Shown: positions 33,530 to 43,148 of the stretch, piece by piece
Numbering within the stretch: the first letter of the stretch is position 1
Layout: every line of letters begins with the position of its first letter
Assembly: GCF_003675855.1 (NCBI RefSeq)
Contig: NZ_RCIH01000005.1
Coordinates: 186,001-250,000, forward strand
Length of the DNA stretch: 64,000 bases
Source of the DNA: Halostella salina
GTDB lineage: Archaea > Halobacteriota > Halobacteria > Halobacteriales > Natronoarchaeaceae
Reading direction: 5' to 3'
The notes under the pieces: generated by a model
Told to the model about the DNA's origin: nothing
Seen by the model: the letters and a program-made list of their open reading frames with translations, nothing else
The model's database searches: none
Made by a program: the position numbers and the translations under genes

Positions 33530-34765
33530 ATGCGAGCCGGCCCCGTCCTCGTCGCCGCCCTTCTGGTGCTCGCTGGCTGTTCCACGCCCTTTACCGGCGG
33601 CGACGCCACGACGCCACGACCCGAGGCGACGACCGACGAACGGTCCTCCGACGAGGCCGCGACGGTGGACTCGTCGACAACGGCGTCGCCGACGACACAG
33701 CCGTCCACGGACGGCACCGTCTACGACGTGTCCGTCCGGAACGGGACACTCCCGGTCGACGAGGACCGGGCGTACACCCGGGTTCAGGGACTACTCGGGA
33801 CGGACGTGGAGCCACGCCCCGTGGAGGTCCGAAACCTGACCGAGTACCAGGGGTACGCGCCCGCGACGTTCCCGTTCTTCGACCTGCTCGGCGTCGGTAA
33901 CGCCTCGTTCGACGACGGTCGACCGGGCGGACTGACCACCCAGAGCGGCGCGGTGTACATCCATCCCGGGAACGGGTCTGCCGGGGCGGTCGAGCAGGTG
34001 CTCGTCCACGAGTTCGTCCACACGACGCAGTTCGGCGCGAACATGATCCCCTGGCTCGACGCCATCGACGGGCCGCGGCTGACCTACGACCTGCTCCAGA
34101 CCCGCCTCGCGCTGCTGGAGGGCGGTGCGGTGTACGCCTCGGACGCCTACACCGAGCGGTATCTGAACGTCACGCCCGAGTCCGAGCGCATCGCCGCCGA
34201 GTACGAGGACGCCGGGACGGCGAAACGGCTGTTCCTCGCCCGCTACCACTTCGGGAGCGACTACGTCGCGGACCGGATCGACGACCCGGCGAACCTGGCG
34301 GGCGTCTACGAGAACTACCCGCGGACCACCGAACAGGTGATCCACGGGTACGCGCCCGACGAGGAGCCGGAACGCGACCTCGCGCTCTCGGTCCGCGGCG
34401 GGAACTGGACCGTCGGCGGGAACGACACGCTCGGCGAACTGACGACCCGGGTCCTGCTCTGCGGTGAACTCGAACGCGCGACCGCCGTGGCCGCTGCCGC
34501 GGGGTGGGGCACCGACGAGGTCGTAACCCTCCGGCGTGGCGGCGAGCAGGCCTACGTCTGGGCGCTCCGGATGGACAACGCGACCGAGACCGACGAACTC
34601 GCCCGTGCGCTGGAGGCGTTCGCGGCCGAGCGCGAGGCGGCCGCCGACGCGTCGTTCGCGGTCCAGCGGCCGACCGACGAGACGGTCCTGCTGACGGTCG
34701 GCCCGGACTCGCTTGACGTGCGGGCCGAGGGCAGCGCGGGGAACGTGACCGTCACCGTCGGGTAG
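33530..34765 (+). CDS. Surface lipoprotein of the Hvo_1808 family, metallopeptidase-like (HEFVH), second paralogue
   Basis: A 411-residue paralogue of the preceding gene in tandem. Lipobox MRAGPVLVAALLVLAGC, Thr/Ser/Asp linker, then VHEFVHTTQFGANM with H160-E-F-V-H, and the same flanking motifs: ALLEGGAVYASDAYTERYL, LFLARYHFGSDYVADRIDD, HGYAPDEEPERDLAL, LCGELERATAVAAAAGWG. Spacing and sequence show a gene duplication. Both copies keep HExxH. Substrate unknown. Confidence 0.8.
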   Translation: MRAGPVLVAALLVLAGCSTPFTGGDATTPRPEATTDERSSDEAATVDSSTTASPTTQPSTDGTVYDVSVRNGTLPVDEDRAYTRVQGLLGTDVEPRPVEVRNLTEYQGYAPATFPFFDLLGVGNASFDDGRPGGLTTQSGAVYIHPGNGSAGAVEQVLVHEFVHTTQFGANMIPWLDAIDGPRLTYDLLQTRLALLEGGAVYASDAYTERYLNVTPESERIAAEYEDAGTAKRLFLARYHFGSDYVADRIDDPANLAGVYENYPRTTEQVIHGYAPDEEPERDLALSVRGGNWTVGGNDTLGELTTRVLLCGELERATAVAAAAGWGTDEVVTLRRGGEQAYVWALRMDNATETDELARALEAFAAEREAAADASFAVQRPTDETVLLTVGPDSLDVRAEGSAGNVTVTVG

Positions 34766-34805
34766 GTGGCCGGGCGGGCCGACCGGCCGCAAGCGGCCGG
34801 CTGGC

Positions 34806-35579
34806 TCACCCGTACCGGTCGGCGTGCGCCTCGCAGAACGCCGGCTCGCGTAGCTGCGCGCGAACGACGCCGGGCTGGCGGTGCGGGTTCGAGAGCCGGC
34901 AGTCGGGGTCGTCGCAGAACCCCTCGCCGGTCGCCGCGAGGTGGACGGCGCTCAGGACGTACCCCTTCAGCGCCTCGGTGGTTCTGGGGTCGTCCTCGAC
35001 GAGGAACTCACCGTCGACGCGGTTCTCCAGCACCTCCCGCGGTGGTGCGTCGCCGGACAGCAAAGCGTGACGCTGCTGCTCGCGGTAGTACGACTCGGGC
35101 TTGGCCGGGGCCTCGTACAGCCCCGGCACGGACACCAGCGCCGGCTGTCCGAGGGCGCTCACGCGCTTGTGCCAGCGGCCGTCGTGGTCGCCCCAGGTGC
35201 CGAACGCCCGGTCCAGCAGCGCGACGTGGAGGTGGTCCAGACCGCGCTCATCGGACGGAAGTGCGGCGTTGAGCGCACGCTGGACTGCGACGCCGTCGTA
35301 CAGCACGCCCCCCTCGCGCGCCGGGTCGTCCAGCGCCCGTTCCTCGTAGCGGACGACCCCGAGCATCGTGTTGCCGGTGTCGCGTTCGTTCGGGTCGAGC
35401 ACCCGCGCTGCCGCGAACCGCTCCGCGAGGTCCTCGGTGCGGTGCTCGTCGAGGAACCGACCGCGGACCGCGACGGTTGCGTCGACGCGGTCCCGGAGCC
35501 AGTCGGCGATCGCGCTGGCGTCGACCGGCGGCGCGCCGTCGTAGTCGGGCGGCTCGTAGAGCGTGACGGTGTCGGGCAT
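34806..35579 (-). CDS. Conserved haloarchaeal protein (DUF6775/DUF7001-like putative metallopeptidase), 257 aa
   Basis: A cytoplasmic 257-residue protein that opens TVTLYEPPDYDGAPPVDASA and has HLHVALLDRAFGTW in the middle. The end carries a cysteine-histidine cluster, GFCDDPDCRLSNPHRQ and EPAFCEAHADRYG, which looks like a metal site. I remember a haloarchaeal family with this layout annotated as putative metallopeptidase (DUF6775 or DUF7001), but no HExxH is present, so an enzymatic role is uncertain. It converges on the second surface protease. An AT-rich tract (35583-35610) precedes the ATG. Confidence 0.6.
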   Translation of the reverse strand: MPDTVTLYEPPDYDGAPPVDASAIADWLRDRVDATVAVRGRFLDEHRTEDLAERFAAARVLDPNERDTGNTMLGVVRYEERALDDPAREGGVLYDGVAVQRALNAALPSDERGLDHLHVALLDRAFGTWGDHDGRWHKRVSALGQPALVSVPGLYEAPAKPESYYREQQRHALLSGDAPPREVLENRVDGEFLVEDDPRTTEALKGYVLSAVHLAATGEGFCDDPDCRLSNPHRQPGVVRAQLREPAFCEAHADRYG

Positions 35580-35663
35580 ATCATCCAGTCATACCACCAG
35601 ATAAAAACGGATTGTGGTCGCCGCCTCCGGGCGGCTACGCGGGCCGACGACAGCCGGCGGCAG

Positions 35664-37121
35664 TCACCGCCAGACGCGGACGCCGTCGCCGACGTGTTCG
35701 TACAGGGCGCCGTCGGCGACCCCGAAGGCGCGGCGCCCCCCGTCCGCGGCGGAGCCCGATCCGAACCGTCCGGCGACCTCACCCGACGCCTTCTCGACAG
35801 CGACCCACTGTCTGCGTTCGGGGTCGGCGTCCGGGAGCCGCTTTGCGTAGACGTAGTCGTCGTCGACCACGAGGTACGAGTACACCTGTGCGCCATTGCC
35901 GAGGTCGGCGGTCCACACGACGGACCCGTCGGCCCGGTCGAGCGCGACCATGCTTGCACCCGTGTAGGCTTCCCGCTCGAAGCGCTCGTAGTCCGCTTCG
36001 CTCGCCTGTCTGCCCAGTGCCTGCGCTGCCGTGGGGTACAACAGCCCGTAGTAGACCCGACTCCCGTCGACCGCGACTGAGGTGGTCCCGCCCGCCATCA
36101 TCCAGTGGTCCGTCCGGTCCTTGTAGGTGTGTGACCAGCCTTCGCTGCCGTCGGCGGCGTCCAGGGCCCGAATCGAGAACGGCGGCAGTTCCTCCGCCAC
36201 GGCACCGACGGTGATCGTGATCCCCTCGGCGAGGTACACCGTCCCGTCGACGACGCTCGGGGCCCGGTGCAGTCCGTTCCGGATCCCGGTCGGCTCCGAC
36301 CACCGAACGCTCCCGTCCGCACGGTCGAACGCGGTCACCTGTCGGCTCGCCTCCTCGTCGGCGAACCCCCGGTTGGCCACGACGACGGCGTCCGCCCCGA
36401 CGCTCGGAACCGTCTGGTCGTACCGGAACTCGTCGGACGCCCATTCGCGGGAGCCGTCCGCCGTCGAGAGCGCCAACAGCCGCGCCGCGCCGAGCAGGTA
36501 GAGGGTGCCGTCGTCGACGACCGGTTCGAGCGCGGACGCCGCGCCCGGAAACGCGTTCCGCCACTGCCGGCTCCCGTCGTCCCGTGCGTGGGCCTGTACG
36601 ACGAGGTCCTGCGACGACTCGCCGCGACGGATCCACGTCACGTACAGCCCGTCGGGCCCGAGACACGTCTTCGGGGAGTTCGGGAAGAAGTTGAGGTTGT
36701 CCTCTCCCTCCCGGAGTTCGACCGGGACCCGCCATTCCTCGGATCCGGCCTCTCGGGAGAGCCTGAACGCGTAGCCGCCGAACGTCCGCGGTTCCATCTC
36801 GTACGGCGTGGCGACCCTGCCGACGCCGTAGATGGCATCCTCGCCGACCGTCGGTGCGCCGTAACCGAGGTTGATGCCGTTTCGGAACTCGGCGGTGAAC
36901 GCCGCGTCGGCGTCGCCGCCGGGACCACCGGAACTGCTCACGCCCGCGTTCCCGGGACCGCCCCGGCGCATCCGCCAGTTATCCGCAGCGTCCGCTTCCG
37001 GCGTCTCCGTGTTGAACCCCCCGCCGTCGGAGGACGAGCCGGAGTCGGTACACCCGGCCGCCGAAACCACGCCGGCCGCAGCGGCGGCTGTGAGGAACTC
37101 CCGTCTCGCGTACCGGACCAT
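35664..37121 (-). CDS. Tat lipoprotein with PQQ-like beta-propeller
   Basis: A 485-residue secreted lipoprotein with a Tat signal and lipobox (RREFLTAAAAAGVVSAAGC), a short Ser/Gly linker and repeated blades: AIYGVGRVATPY, GLYVTWIRRGES, TLYLLGAARLLALSTADGSR then EW, VTAFDRADGSVRWSEPTG, ALDAADGSEGWSHTYKD, MVALDRADGSVVWTAD. The blades follow the xDGSxxW pattern of PQQ-type propellers, but PQQ-enzyme catalytic residues are not evident, so it may be a binding or scaffold protein. An AT-rich TATA (minus strand of 37141-37150) sits 20-29 bases upstream of the ATG. It is separate from thi4, which follows. Confidence 0.8.
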   Translation of the reverse strand: MVRYARREFLTAAAAAGVVSAAGCTDSGSSSDGGGFNTETPEADAADNWRMRRGGPGNAGVSSSGGPGGDADAAFTAEFRNGINLGYGAPTVGEDAIYGVGRVATPYEMEPRTFGGYAFRLSREAGSEEWRVPVELREGEDNLNFFPNSPKTCLGPDGLYVTWIRRGESSQDLVVQAHARDDGSRQWRNAFPGAASALEPVVDDGTLYLLGAARLLALSTADGSREWASDEFRYDQTVPSVGADAVVVANRGFADEEASRQVTAFDRADGSVRWSEPTGIRNGLHRAPSVVDGTVYLAEGITITVGAVAEELPPFSIRALDAADGSEGWSHTYKDRTDHWMMAGGTTSVAVDGSRVYYGLLYPTAAQALGRQASEADYERFEREAYTGASMVALDRADGSVVWTADLGNGAQVYSYLVVDDDYVYAKRLPDADPERRQWVAVEKASGEVAGRFGSGSAADGGRRAFGVADGALYEHVGDGVRVWR

Positions 37122-37190
37122 ATCCGGGGTTCAGACATCGGGTAAATAAATTCTCGGGCCAGGGAGGGCTGAACTGCCGGTCGACGCCGG

Positions 37191-38297
<1,107 letters not shown>

Positions 38298-39659
38298 CTA
38301 CTCGACCCAGAGCGTCTTGCGATTGACGAACTCCCGGATCCCCGCCCCCGACAGCTCGCGGCCGTAGCCCGAGATGCCGACGCCGCCGAAGGGCACGCGC
38401 GGGTCGGATTTCACCAGCTGATTCACGTACGTGCAGCCCGCGTCGATCTCGCGGGCGACCCGGCGGCCGCGGTCGCGGTCCTCGGTCCAGACGCTGGCAC
38501 CGAGTCCGAACGGGGTCTCGTTGGCTTTCTCGACCGCGGCCTCCTCGTCGGCCACCTCGAAGACGGCGGCCACGGGACCGAACAGTTCCTCGCTGTCGGC
38601 CGGGCAGCCCTCGGGGACGTCGGCGAGGACGGTCGGTTCGTAGTACGCCCCGTCGCGGTCCATCGGTCCTCCGCCGGTCAGCACGGTCGCGCCGGCGTCG
38701 ATGGAGGCCTCGACCTGTTCGTGGAGGTCGGCCATCAGGTCCGCGCTGGCCTGAGGACCGACGTCGGTCGCCTCGTCGGTCGGGTCGCCGACGGTGAGCG
38801 CCTCGACCTCGTCGACGAGCCGGTCCACGAACTCGTCGTAGACGGCCGTGTGCACGACGAACCGCTTGGCGGCGATGCAGGACTGGCCGCCGTTGAGGTT
38901 GCGCGCCCACGCGCCGGTTTCGGCCGCGTCGTCGAGGTCGGCGTCGTCGAGCACGACGAAGGGGTCGCTCCCGCCGAGTTCGAGCACGGTCTTCTTGATG
39001 TGTTCCCCGGCCGTCGACGCGACCGCGCTCCCCGCCGGCCCGCTGCCGGTCAGCGTCGCCGCACGCACGCGGTCGTCGGCGAGCACGTCGTCGACGGCGT
39101 CGGACCCGACGAGCAGCGTCTGGAAGACTCCTTCGGGGTAGCCCGCCTCGCGGAGCACGTCCTCGATCGCCCTGGCACAGCCGGGGACGTTCGAGGCGTG
39201 TTTCAGCAGGCCGACGTTGCCCGCCGTCAGGTACGGCGCGGCAAAGCGGAACACCTGCCAGAACGGGAAGTTCCACGGCATCACGGCCAGGACGGCACCC
39301 AGCGGCTGGTAGACGGTCTCGACGTTCGACCCCGCCGGGCTGGGGTGCCCCTCGGGCTGGAGGTAGGCGCTGGCGTGCTCGGCGTAGTGGTCACAGACCC
39401 ACGCGCACTTCTCGACCTCCGAGATGGCCTGCGACACCGGCTTTCCCATCTCCTCGGTCATCAGCTCCGCGTACTCGCGCTTGTTCTCGCGGAGCACGTC
39501 GGCGGCCGACGCGATCAACTCCTCGCGCTCGCGGAGCGGTCGGTCGCTCCACTCCTCGAACGCGGCGTCGGCGCTGCTCAGTGCCTCCTCGACGTCCGCG
39601 GCCGTGTCGGACTCGTACGTAGCGATGCGCTCGCCCGTGGCGGGATTGATAGCATCCAT
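38298..39659 (-). CDS. Succinate-semialdehyde-type aldehyde dehydrogenase
   Basis: An NAD(P)-dependent aldehyde dehydrogenase, 453 residues. Family marks: GAVLAVMPWNFPFWQVFRF, the GSxPAGS loop LTGSGPAGSAV, the catalytic Glu in LELGGSDPF, the catalytic Cys in NGGQSCIAAKR, and the C-terminal PFGGVGISGYGRELS. It is short at the N-terminus compared with betaine-type dehydrogenases, as succinate-semialdehyde dehydrogenases (GabD/Sad) are. The ATG at 39659 begins MDAINPATGE, the natural start. Substrate is inferred from resemblance only. Single gene, between thi4 and the nucleotidase. Confidence 0.9.
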   Translation of the reverse strand: MDAINPATGERIATYESDTAADVEEALSSADAAFEEWSDRPLREREELIASAADVLRENKREYAELMTEEMGKPVSQAISEVEKCAWVCDHYAEHASAYLQPEGHPSPAGSNVETVYQPLGAVLAVMPWNFPFWQVFRFAAPYLTAGNVGLLKHASNVPGCARAIEDVLREAGYPEGVFQTLLVGSDAVDDVLADDRVRAATLTGSGPAGSAVASTAGEHIKKTVLELGGSDPFVVLDDADLDDAAETGAWARNLNGGQSCIAAKRFVVHTAVYDEFVDRLVDEVEALTVGDPTDEATDVGPQASADLMADLHEQVEASIDAGATVLTGGGPMDRDGAYYEPTVLADVPEGCPADSEELFGPVAAVFEVADEEAAVEKANETPFGLGASVWTEDRDRGRRVAREIDAGCTYVNQLVKSDPRVPFGGVGISGYGRELSGAGIREFVNRKTLWVE

Positions 39660-39783
39660 GGTTATCGTGTATGGGGTTCTCATATTTCAAGTATGCGGCT
39701 CCCGGAGCGCGATACCGAGACGACTCCACTGGACACGTCGGAGTTCTCGACCGGCACCGCGAAAAAAGCTCCCCCGATAGTCG

Positions 39784-41931
39784 TTACTCGCGGCGACCGA
39801 CGGCAAGCCCCGCGAGGGTCAGCGCCAGCGCGACGACAGCGACCGCCGGCCCGAAGCCGGGCTGACTGGTCGAGGACTCGTCGGTGGTCGTTCCGTCGTC
39901 CGAGCCGCCGGAGTCGTCGCTGTCCGAACCGTCCGACGTGTCGCCGTCGTCGGACCCGTCCGAACCACCGTCGTCGCTGTCCGAACCGTCGTCGTTCTCC
40001 GAGCCGTCACTCCCGTCACCGTCGTCGGACCCGCCGTCCGCGGCGGTCGTGTTGATCTCGACGTTCAGGACGGAGGCGTCGAAGTACGAGCGGTTGTACT
40101 CGGCGTCCTCGTAGGACGCGTACACCTCGACGTTGCCGCCGTACTCCGACAGCGAGCGCAGGTCGCCGTCGGCGAAGGTGAGCTCCATCGTCCCGTCGGC
40201 GACGCTCACGTCCGTCGGTTCGACCGTCGCGTTGGCGGCGGTCGTCGCGCGAACGGTGCTCGCGTTGACCGACTCGACCGCGTCGGGCAGGTCGTAGCTG
40301 ACCGTCACCTCGCCCTCGCCGTCGAGCGTCGCTTCGGCGGTGCCGAGTTCGCGGTCGACGCGGCGGATGCGGTCGTTCCCCTCGGGCGCGACGGTGCCCT
40401 GCGCCTGCACGTACTCCGCGGTCGCCGTGCCGTAGAGGGTCTGGGTCTCCTCGACGACCGTCGCGTTCTCCAGTACGGACCCCTCCCAGCCGGCCATGTA
40501 GGAGTTGACGGTCACGGTGTACGTCTCGTCCTCGTCCAGCGGCTCCCCGTTGATCCGCGCGTCCCGGATCTGCGGGCTGGCGTTCTCGTGGCCGACCCAC
40601 TCGTAGGTGACGCCGCTGACCTGGAGCTGGGCCTCAGCGCCGTACTGCTGGCCCGTCTCGCTCTCCAGCGTGACGACCTGGCTGGCGAGCAACTGCTTTA
40701 TCTCCGCGCCGGTCAGTTCGACCTCGACCAGCGTGTTGCCGAATGGCAGGACGCTGTACACGTCGCCGGCGGTGAGGTTACCCGGCCCGTACACCGAGTT
40801 CGAGCGGATGCCGCCGGCGTTCGTGATGGCGACCTCCGACCCCGTCTTCCAGCGGAACGCGTCGGTGATCAGGTTGCCGTAGTTCGTCTCGTCGTGGTAG
40901 TTCGAGGAGAACCGCGCGTCGAGCGCGACGTCGGTCTCCCCGAGAACTGTCGACAGCTGGTCGGAGCGGGCCGCCTCGATGACTGCGGCCGTTTCCTCGT
41001 CGTAGCTCACGTTCCCGGTCACGTCGAGCAGGCGGCCGTTCCACCCGACCACCTCGCCGTCGCTGACGGTGAAGTTGATCTCCCCGACGTGTGCCGCGCG
41101 GGCCTCGGCCTCGACGATCACCGAGCCGCCGACTTCCCGGGGCGGGTACTCGACCTCGTCGTCGCCGACGACGATGGCGTCGACCTCGTCGGTCCCGTTT
41201 GCTATCTCCTTTGCCTCGGGGATTCCGACGTGGGCCGCCACGACGACCACGTCAACGTTCTCCTCGTCGCGCAGCGTCGTCGCGTACTCGCTGGACGCCT
41301 CGACGTGGTCGCGCAGTTCGTACCCCTGCTCGTCGAAGTCGACCGCGGTCTTGCCCCGGATCGCGCCGTCGGCGATCCCGACAACGCCGACGCGAACGCC
41401 GCCGCGCTCGACGACGGTGTACGGCTCCGTGCCGGGGATCGGTTCGCCGGTGTCCTCCTGGACGATGTTGGCCATCAGCCACGGGAACTCCGAGGCGTTG
41501 GCGAACTCCGAGACGGTCCCGAAGCCGAAGTCGAGGTCGTGGTTGCCGATCACCTCGGCGTCCGGGTCGAGGACGTTCAGCACGTCGACCGGCGTCCGCC
41601 ACTGGCTGATCGGGGACAGCGAGTGCGGGCTGACCTGGTCGCCGCCGCCGACCAGCACGGTCGGGTTGTCGATCGCCGCGCGGCGCTGCTCGATCAGCGA
41701 CACCATCCGCGGCGTCGTCCCGTTCTGGACCACCGCGGTCTGGATGTCGTTGTACGTCAGCAGCGTCACCGTGGTGTTGTTGGCAGCGACACCTGTACTC
41801 CCGACGGAGATGCCGGTGGTGTCTCCAGTCGCCGTTTGGTCCGGCGCGACCGGTACCGTCGCCGCCGCCGCGGGCGCGGCCCCCGCGACGACGAGAAGCG
41901 TTACTACCGCGAGCACTGACAGTTGGCGCAT
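39784..41931 (-). CDS. Secreted 5'-nucleotidase-like metallophosphatase with PGF-CTERM
   Basis: A 715-residue surface protein. Signal peptide (MRQLSVLAVVTLLVVAGAAP), a metallophosphoesterase domain with LTYNDIQTAV, VLVGGGDQVSPHS and EVIGNHDLDFGF, then a C-terminal substrate domain (DETNYGNLITDAFRW, AITNAGGIRSNSVYGPG, SVLPFGNTLV) as in UshA/5'-nucleotidase. After it comes a long Ser/Asp/Gly-rich stalk (about 39870-40040) and finally STSQPGFGPAVAVVALALTL, a PGF-CTERM: the signal for archaeosortase-mediated lipid anchoring. Metal-binding GNHD is intact. An extracellular nucleotidase is likely. Confidence 0.9.
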   Translation of the reverse strand: MRQLSVLAVVTLLVVAGAAPAAAATVPVAPDQTATGDTTGISVGSTGVAANNTTVTLLTYNDIQTAVVQNGTTPRMVSLIEQRRAAIDNPTVLVGGGDQVSPHSLSPISQWRTPVDVLNVLDPDAEVIGNHDLDFGFGTVSEFANASEFPWLMANIVQEDTGEPIPGTEPYTVVERGGVRVGVVGIADGAIRGKTAVDFDEQGYELRDHVEASSEYATTLRDEENVDVVVVAAHVGIPEAKEIANGTDEVDAIVVGDDEVEYPPREVGGSVIVEAEARAAHVGEINFTVSDGEVVGWNGRLLDVTGNVSYDEETAAVIEAARSDQLSTVLGETDVALDARFSSNYHDETNYGNLITDAFRWKTGSEVAITNAGGIRSNSVYGPGNLTAGDVYSVLPFGNTLVEVELTGAEIKQLLASQVVTLESETGQQYGAEAQLQVSGVTYEWVGHENASPQIRDARINGEPLDEDETYTVTVNSYMAGWEGSVLENATVVEETQTLYGTATAEYVQAQGTVAPEGNDRIRRVDRELGTAEATLDGEGEVTVSYDLPDAVESVNASTVRATTAANATVEPTDVSVADGTMELTFADGDLRSLSEYGGNVEVYASYEDAEYNRSYFDASVLNVEINTTAADGGSDDGDGSDGSENDDGSDSDDGGSDGSDDGDTSDGSDSDDSGGSDDGTTTDESSTSQPGFGPAVAVVALALTLAGLAVGRRE

Positions 41932-42118
41932 GCGAGCGTGAGGTGAAAGGGTCACCTGATAAACGCTACTATTATGCGACCGTTCTTCCGATAACACTAT
42001 TGACCAGTATATAGCAACCAACCGGAGAAACCACCGGAGAACGGTCCTGCGTTCCCCGGTTTCCCGGGCCCGTCGAAACGGCAAAGAATTAGTTGCGTAG
42101 CCGACAATCTGCCGGCCG

Positions 42119-42319
42119 ATGACGGACGCCTCCGCCCTCCCCGCGGACGAACGCACCGGGATGTCCCTCGTCGTCGTCGTCGGGACGATGCTCACGACCG
42201 TCGGGCTCGTCCTCTCGGACGGGCTCGGCACGGTCGCGAGCTACGGGTTCCTGCTCGGCGGCGTCGTCTTCGCCTCGGCGGGCCTGCTCAAGACGTGGAA
42301 CACGTCGGGGGACGCGTAA
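42119..42319 (+). CDS. Small membrane protein, 66 aa
   Basis: Two hydrophobic segments, MSLVVVVGTMLTTVGLVLS and VASYGFLLGGVVFASAGLL, make this a small two-helix membrane protein with short acidic ends. An AT-rich AAAGAATTAG (42081-42090) precedes the ATG by about 30 bases, giving a leaderless transcript. It faces the phosphopantothenate synthetase gene, with three bases between stops. No family is recognised; its small size makes it a hypothetical call, but start, composition and promoter support it. Confidence 0.6.
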   Translation: MTDASALPADERTGMSLVVVVGTMLTTVGLVLSDGLGTVASYGFLLGGVVFASAGLLKTWNTSGDA

Positions 42320-42322
42320 CGG

Positions 42323-43102
42323 TCACTTCAGGTCGCCCGACCGGATCCGCTCCTCGGCCGCCTGCAGCGCCTCGTCGGCGTCGAACTCCGCGACTACCGC
42401 CCGCAGTTCCGCCTCGTCGGCGTCGGCCAGTTCGCGCGCGTGGGCCGCGATGTTGGGCACCGCCCGCAGCACGTTGTCGACGACCGGGACGGCAGCGACC
42501 TGCGGCGACCGCGACAGCGGGTTGAGGTCGATCACGACCTCGGTCTTGCCCATCTCGCCCAGCGCCTCGGCGCGGTCGCCGTCCTCCAGCGGCACGAGCA
42601 CCACGTCGGCGGCGGCGATGCCGTCGGCGTCGACCTTCGCGCGCTCGTGGTCCAGCCCCGGGATCCGTGCGTCGGCGGTCAGCCCCTTGACGTCCTCGGC
42701 CCCGTGGTCGCACAGGTGGTCGGCGATCGCCGCGACGCGCTGTTCGGTGCGGTTGAACAGGTTCACTTCGAGGTCGGCGTCGACAGCCTCGGCGAGGTCG
42801 ACCATCCCCTCGGGCACCAGCGCCGCGACGTTGCCGTTCACCGACAGCACGGGGTGGTCGGCCAGCAGGAGGTGGGCCGCGGCGGCGCGCTCGGCCGCGT
42901 CGGCGCTCGGGATCGTCTCCTCGCCGAGCAGGTAGTCGAAGGCGCTCCCGCGCCCCTCGGCGTGCATCCCCTGGAGGTGGGTGATGCCCTGCTCGACGCC
43001 GCGCTCGATGCGGTGGCGGCTGATCAGGTCCTCGTACCGCGGGTGGTCGGTCGGGATCTCGCCTTCACCCTCCACCTCCGCGGGAACGGTGTCGTCGCTC
43101 AC
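42323..43102 (-). CDS. 4-phosphopantoate--beta-alanine ligase (phosphopantothenate synthetase)
   Basis: A 259-residue enzyme of the archaeal CoA pathway that joins 4-phosphopantoate to beta-alanine. The N-terminal text PTDHPRYEDLISRHRIERGV, GITHLQGMHAEGRG and the ATP-binding NGNVAALVPEGMVDL with DLEVNLFNRTEQR are typical. The end has VIDLNPLSRSPQVA and VVDNVLRAVPN. Together with pantoate kinase (46048) it replaces the bacterial PanC/PanB route to pantothenate. Start is GTG at 43102. It ends the unit PoK / 933-aa protein / PPS, about 50 bases downstream of the 933-aa gene. Confidence 0.93.
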   Translation of the reverse strand: MSDDTVPAEVEGEGEIPTDHPRYEDLISRHRIERGVEQGITHLQGMHAEGRGSAFDYLLGEETIPSADAAERAAAAHLLLADHPVLSVNGNVAALVPEGMVDLAEAVDADLEVNLFNRTEQRVAAIADHLCDHGAEDVKGLTADARIPGLDHERAKVDADGIAAADVVLVPLEDGDRAEALGEMGKTEVVIDLNPLSRSPQVAAVPVVDNVLRAVPNIAAHARELADADEAELRAVVAEFDADEALQAAEERIRSGDLK

Positions 43103-43148
43103 GCGCGAACGTGTGCGACGATCGGAGAAAAGCCCCGCGATCCGCCCG

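Noticed and set aside
39870-40040. Short tandem repeats, possible CRISPR or satellite
   Set aside because: They encode the Ser/Asp/Gly stalk of the nucleotidase; repeat length varies and there are no spacers.
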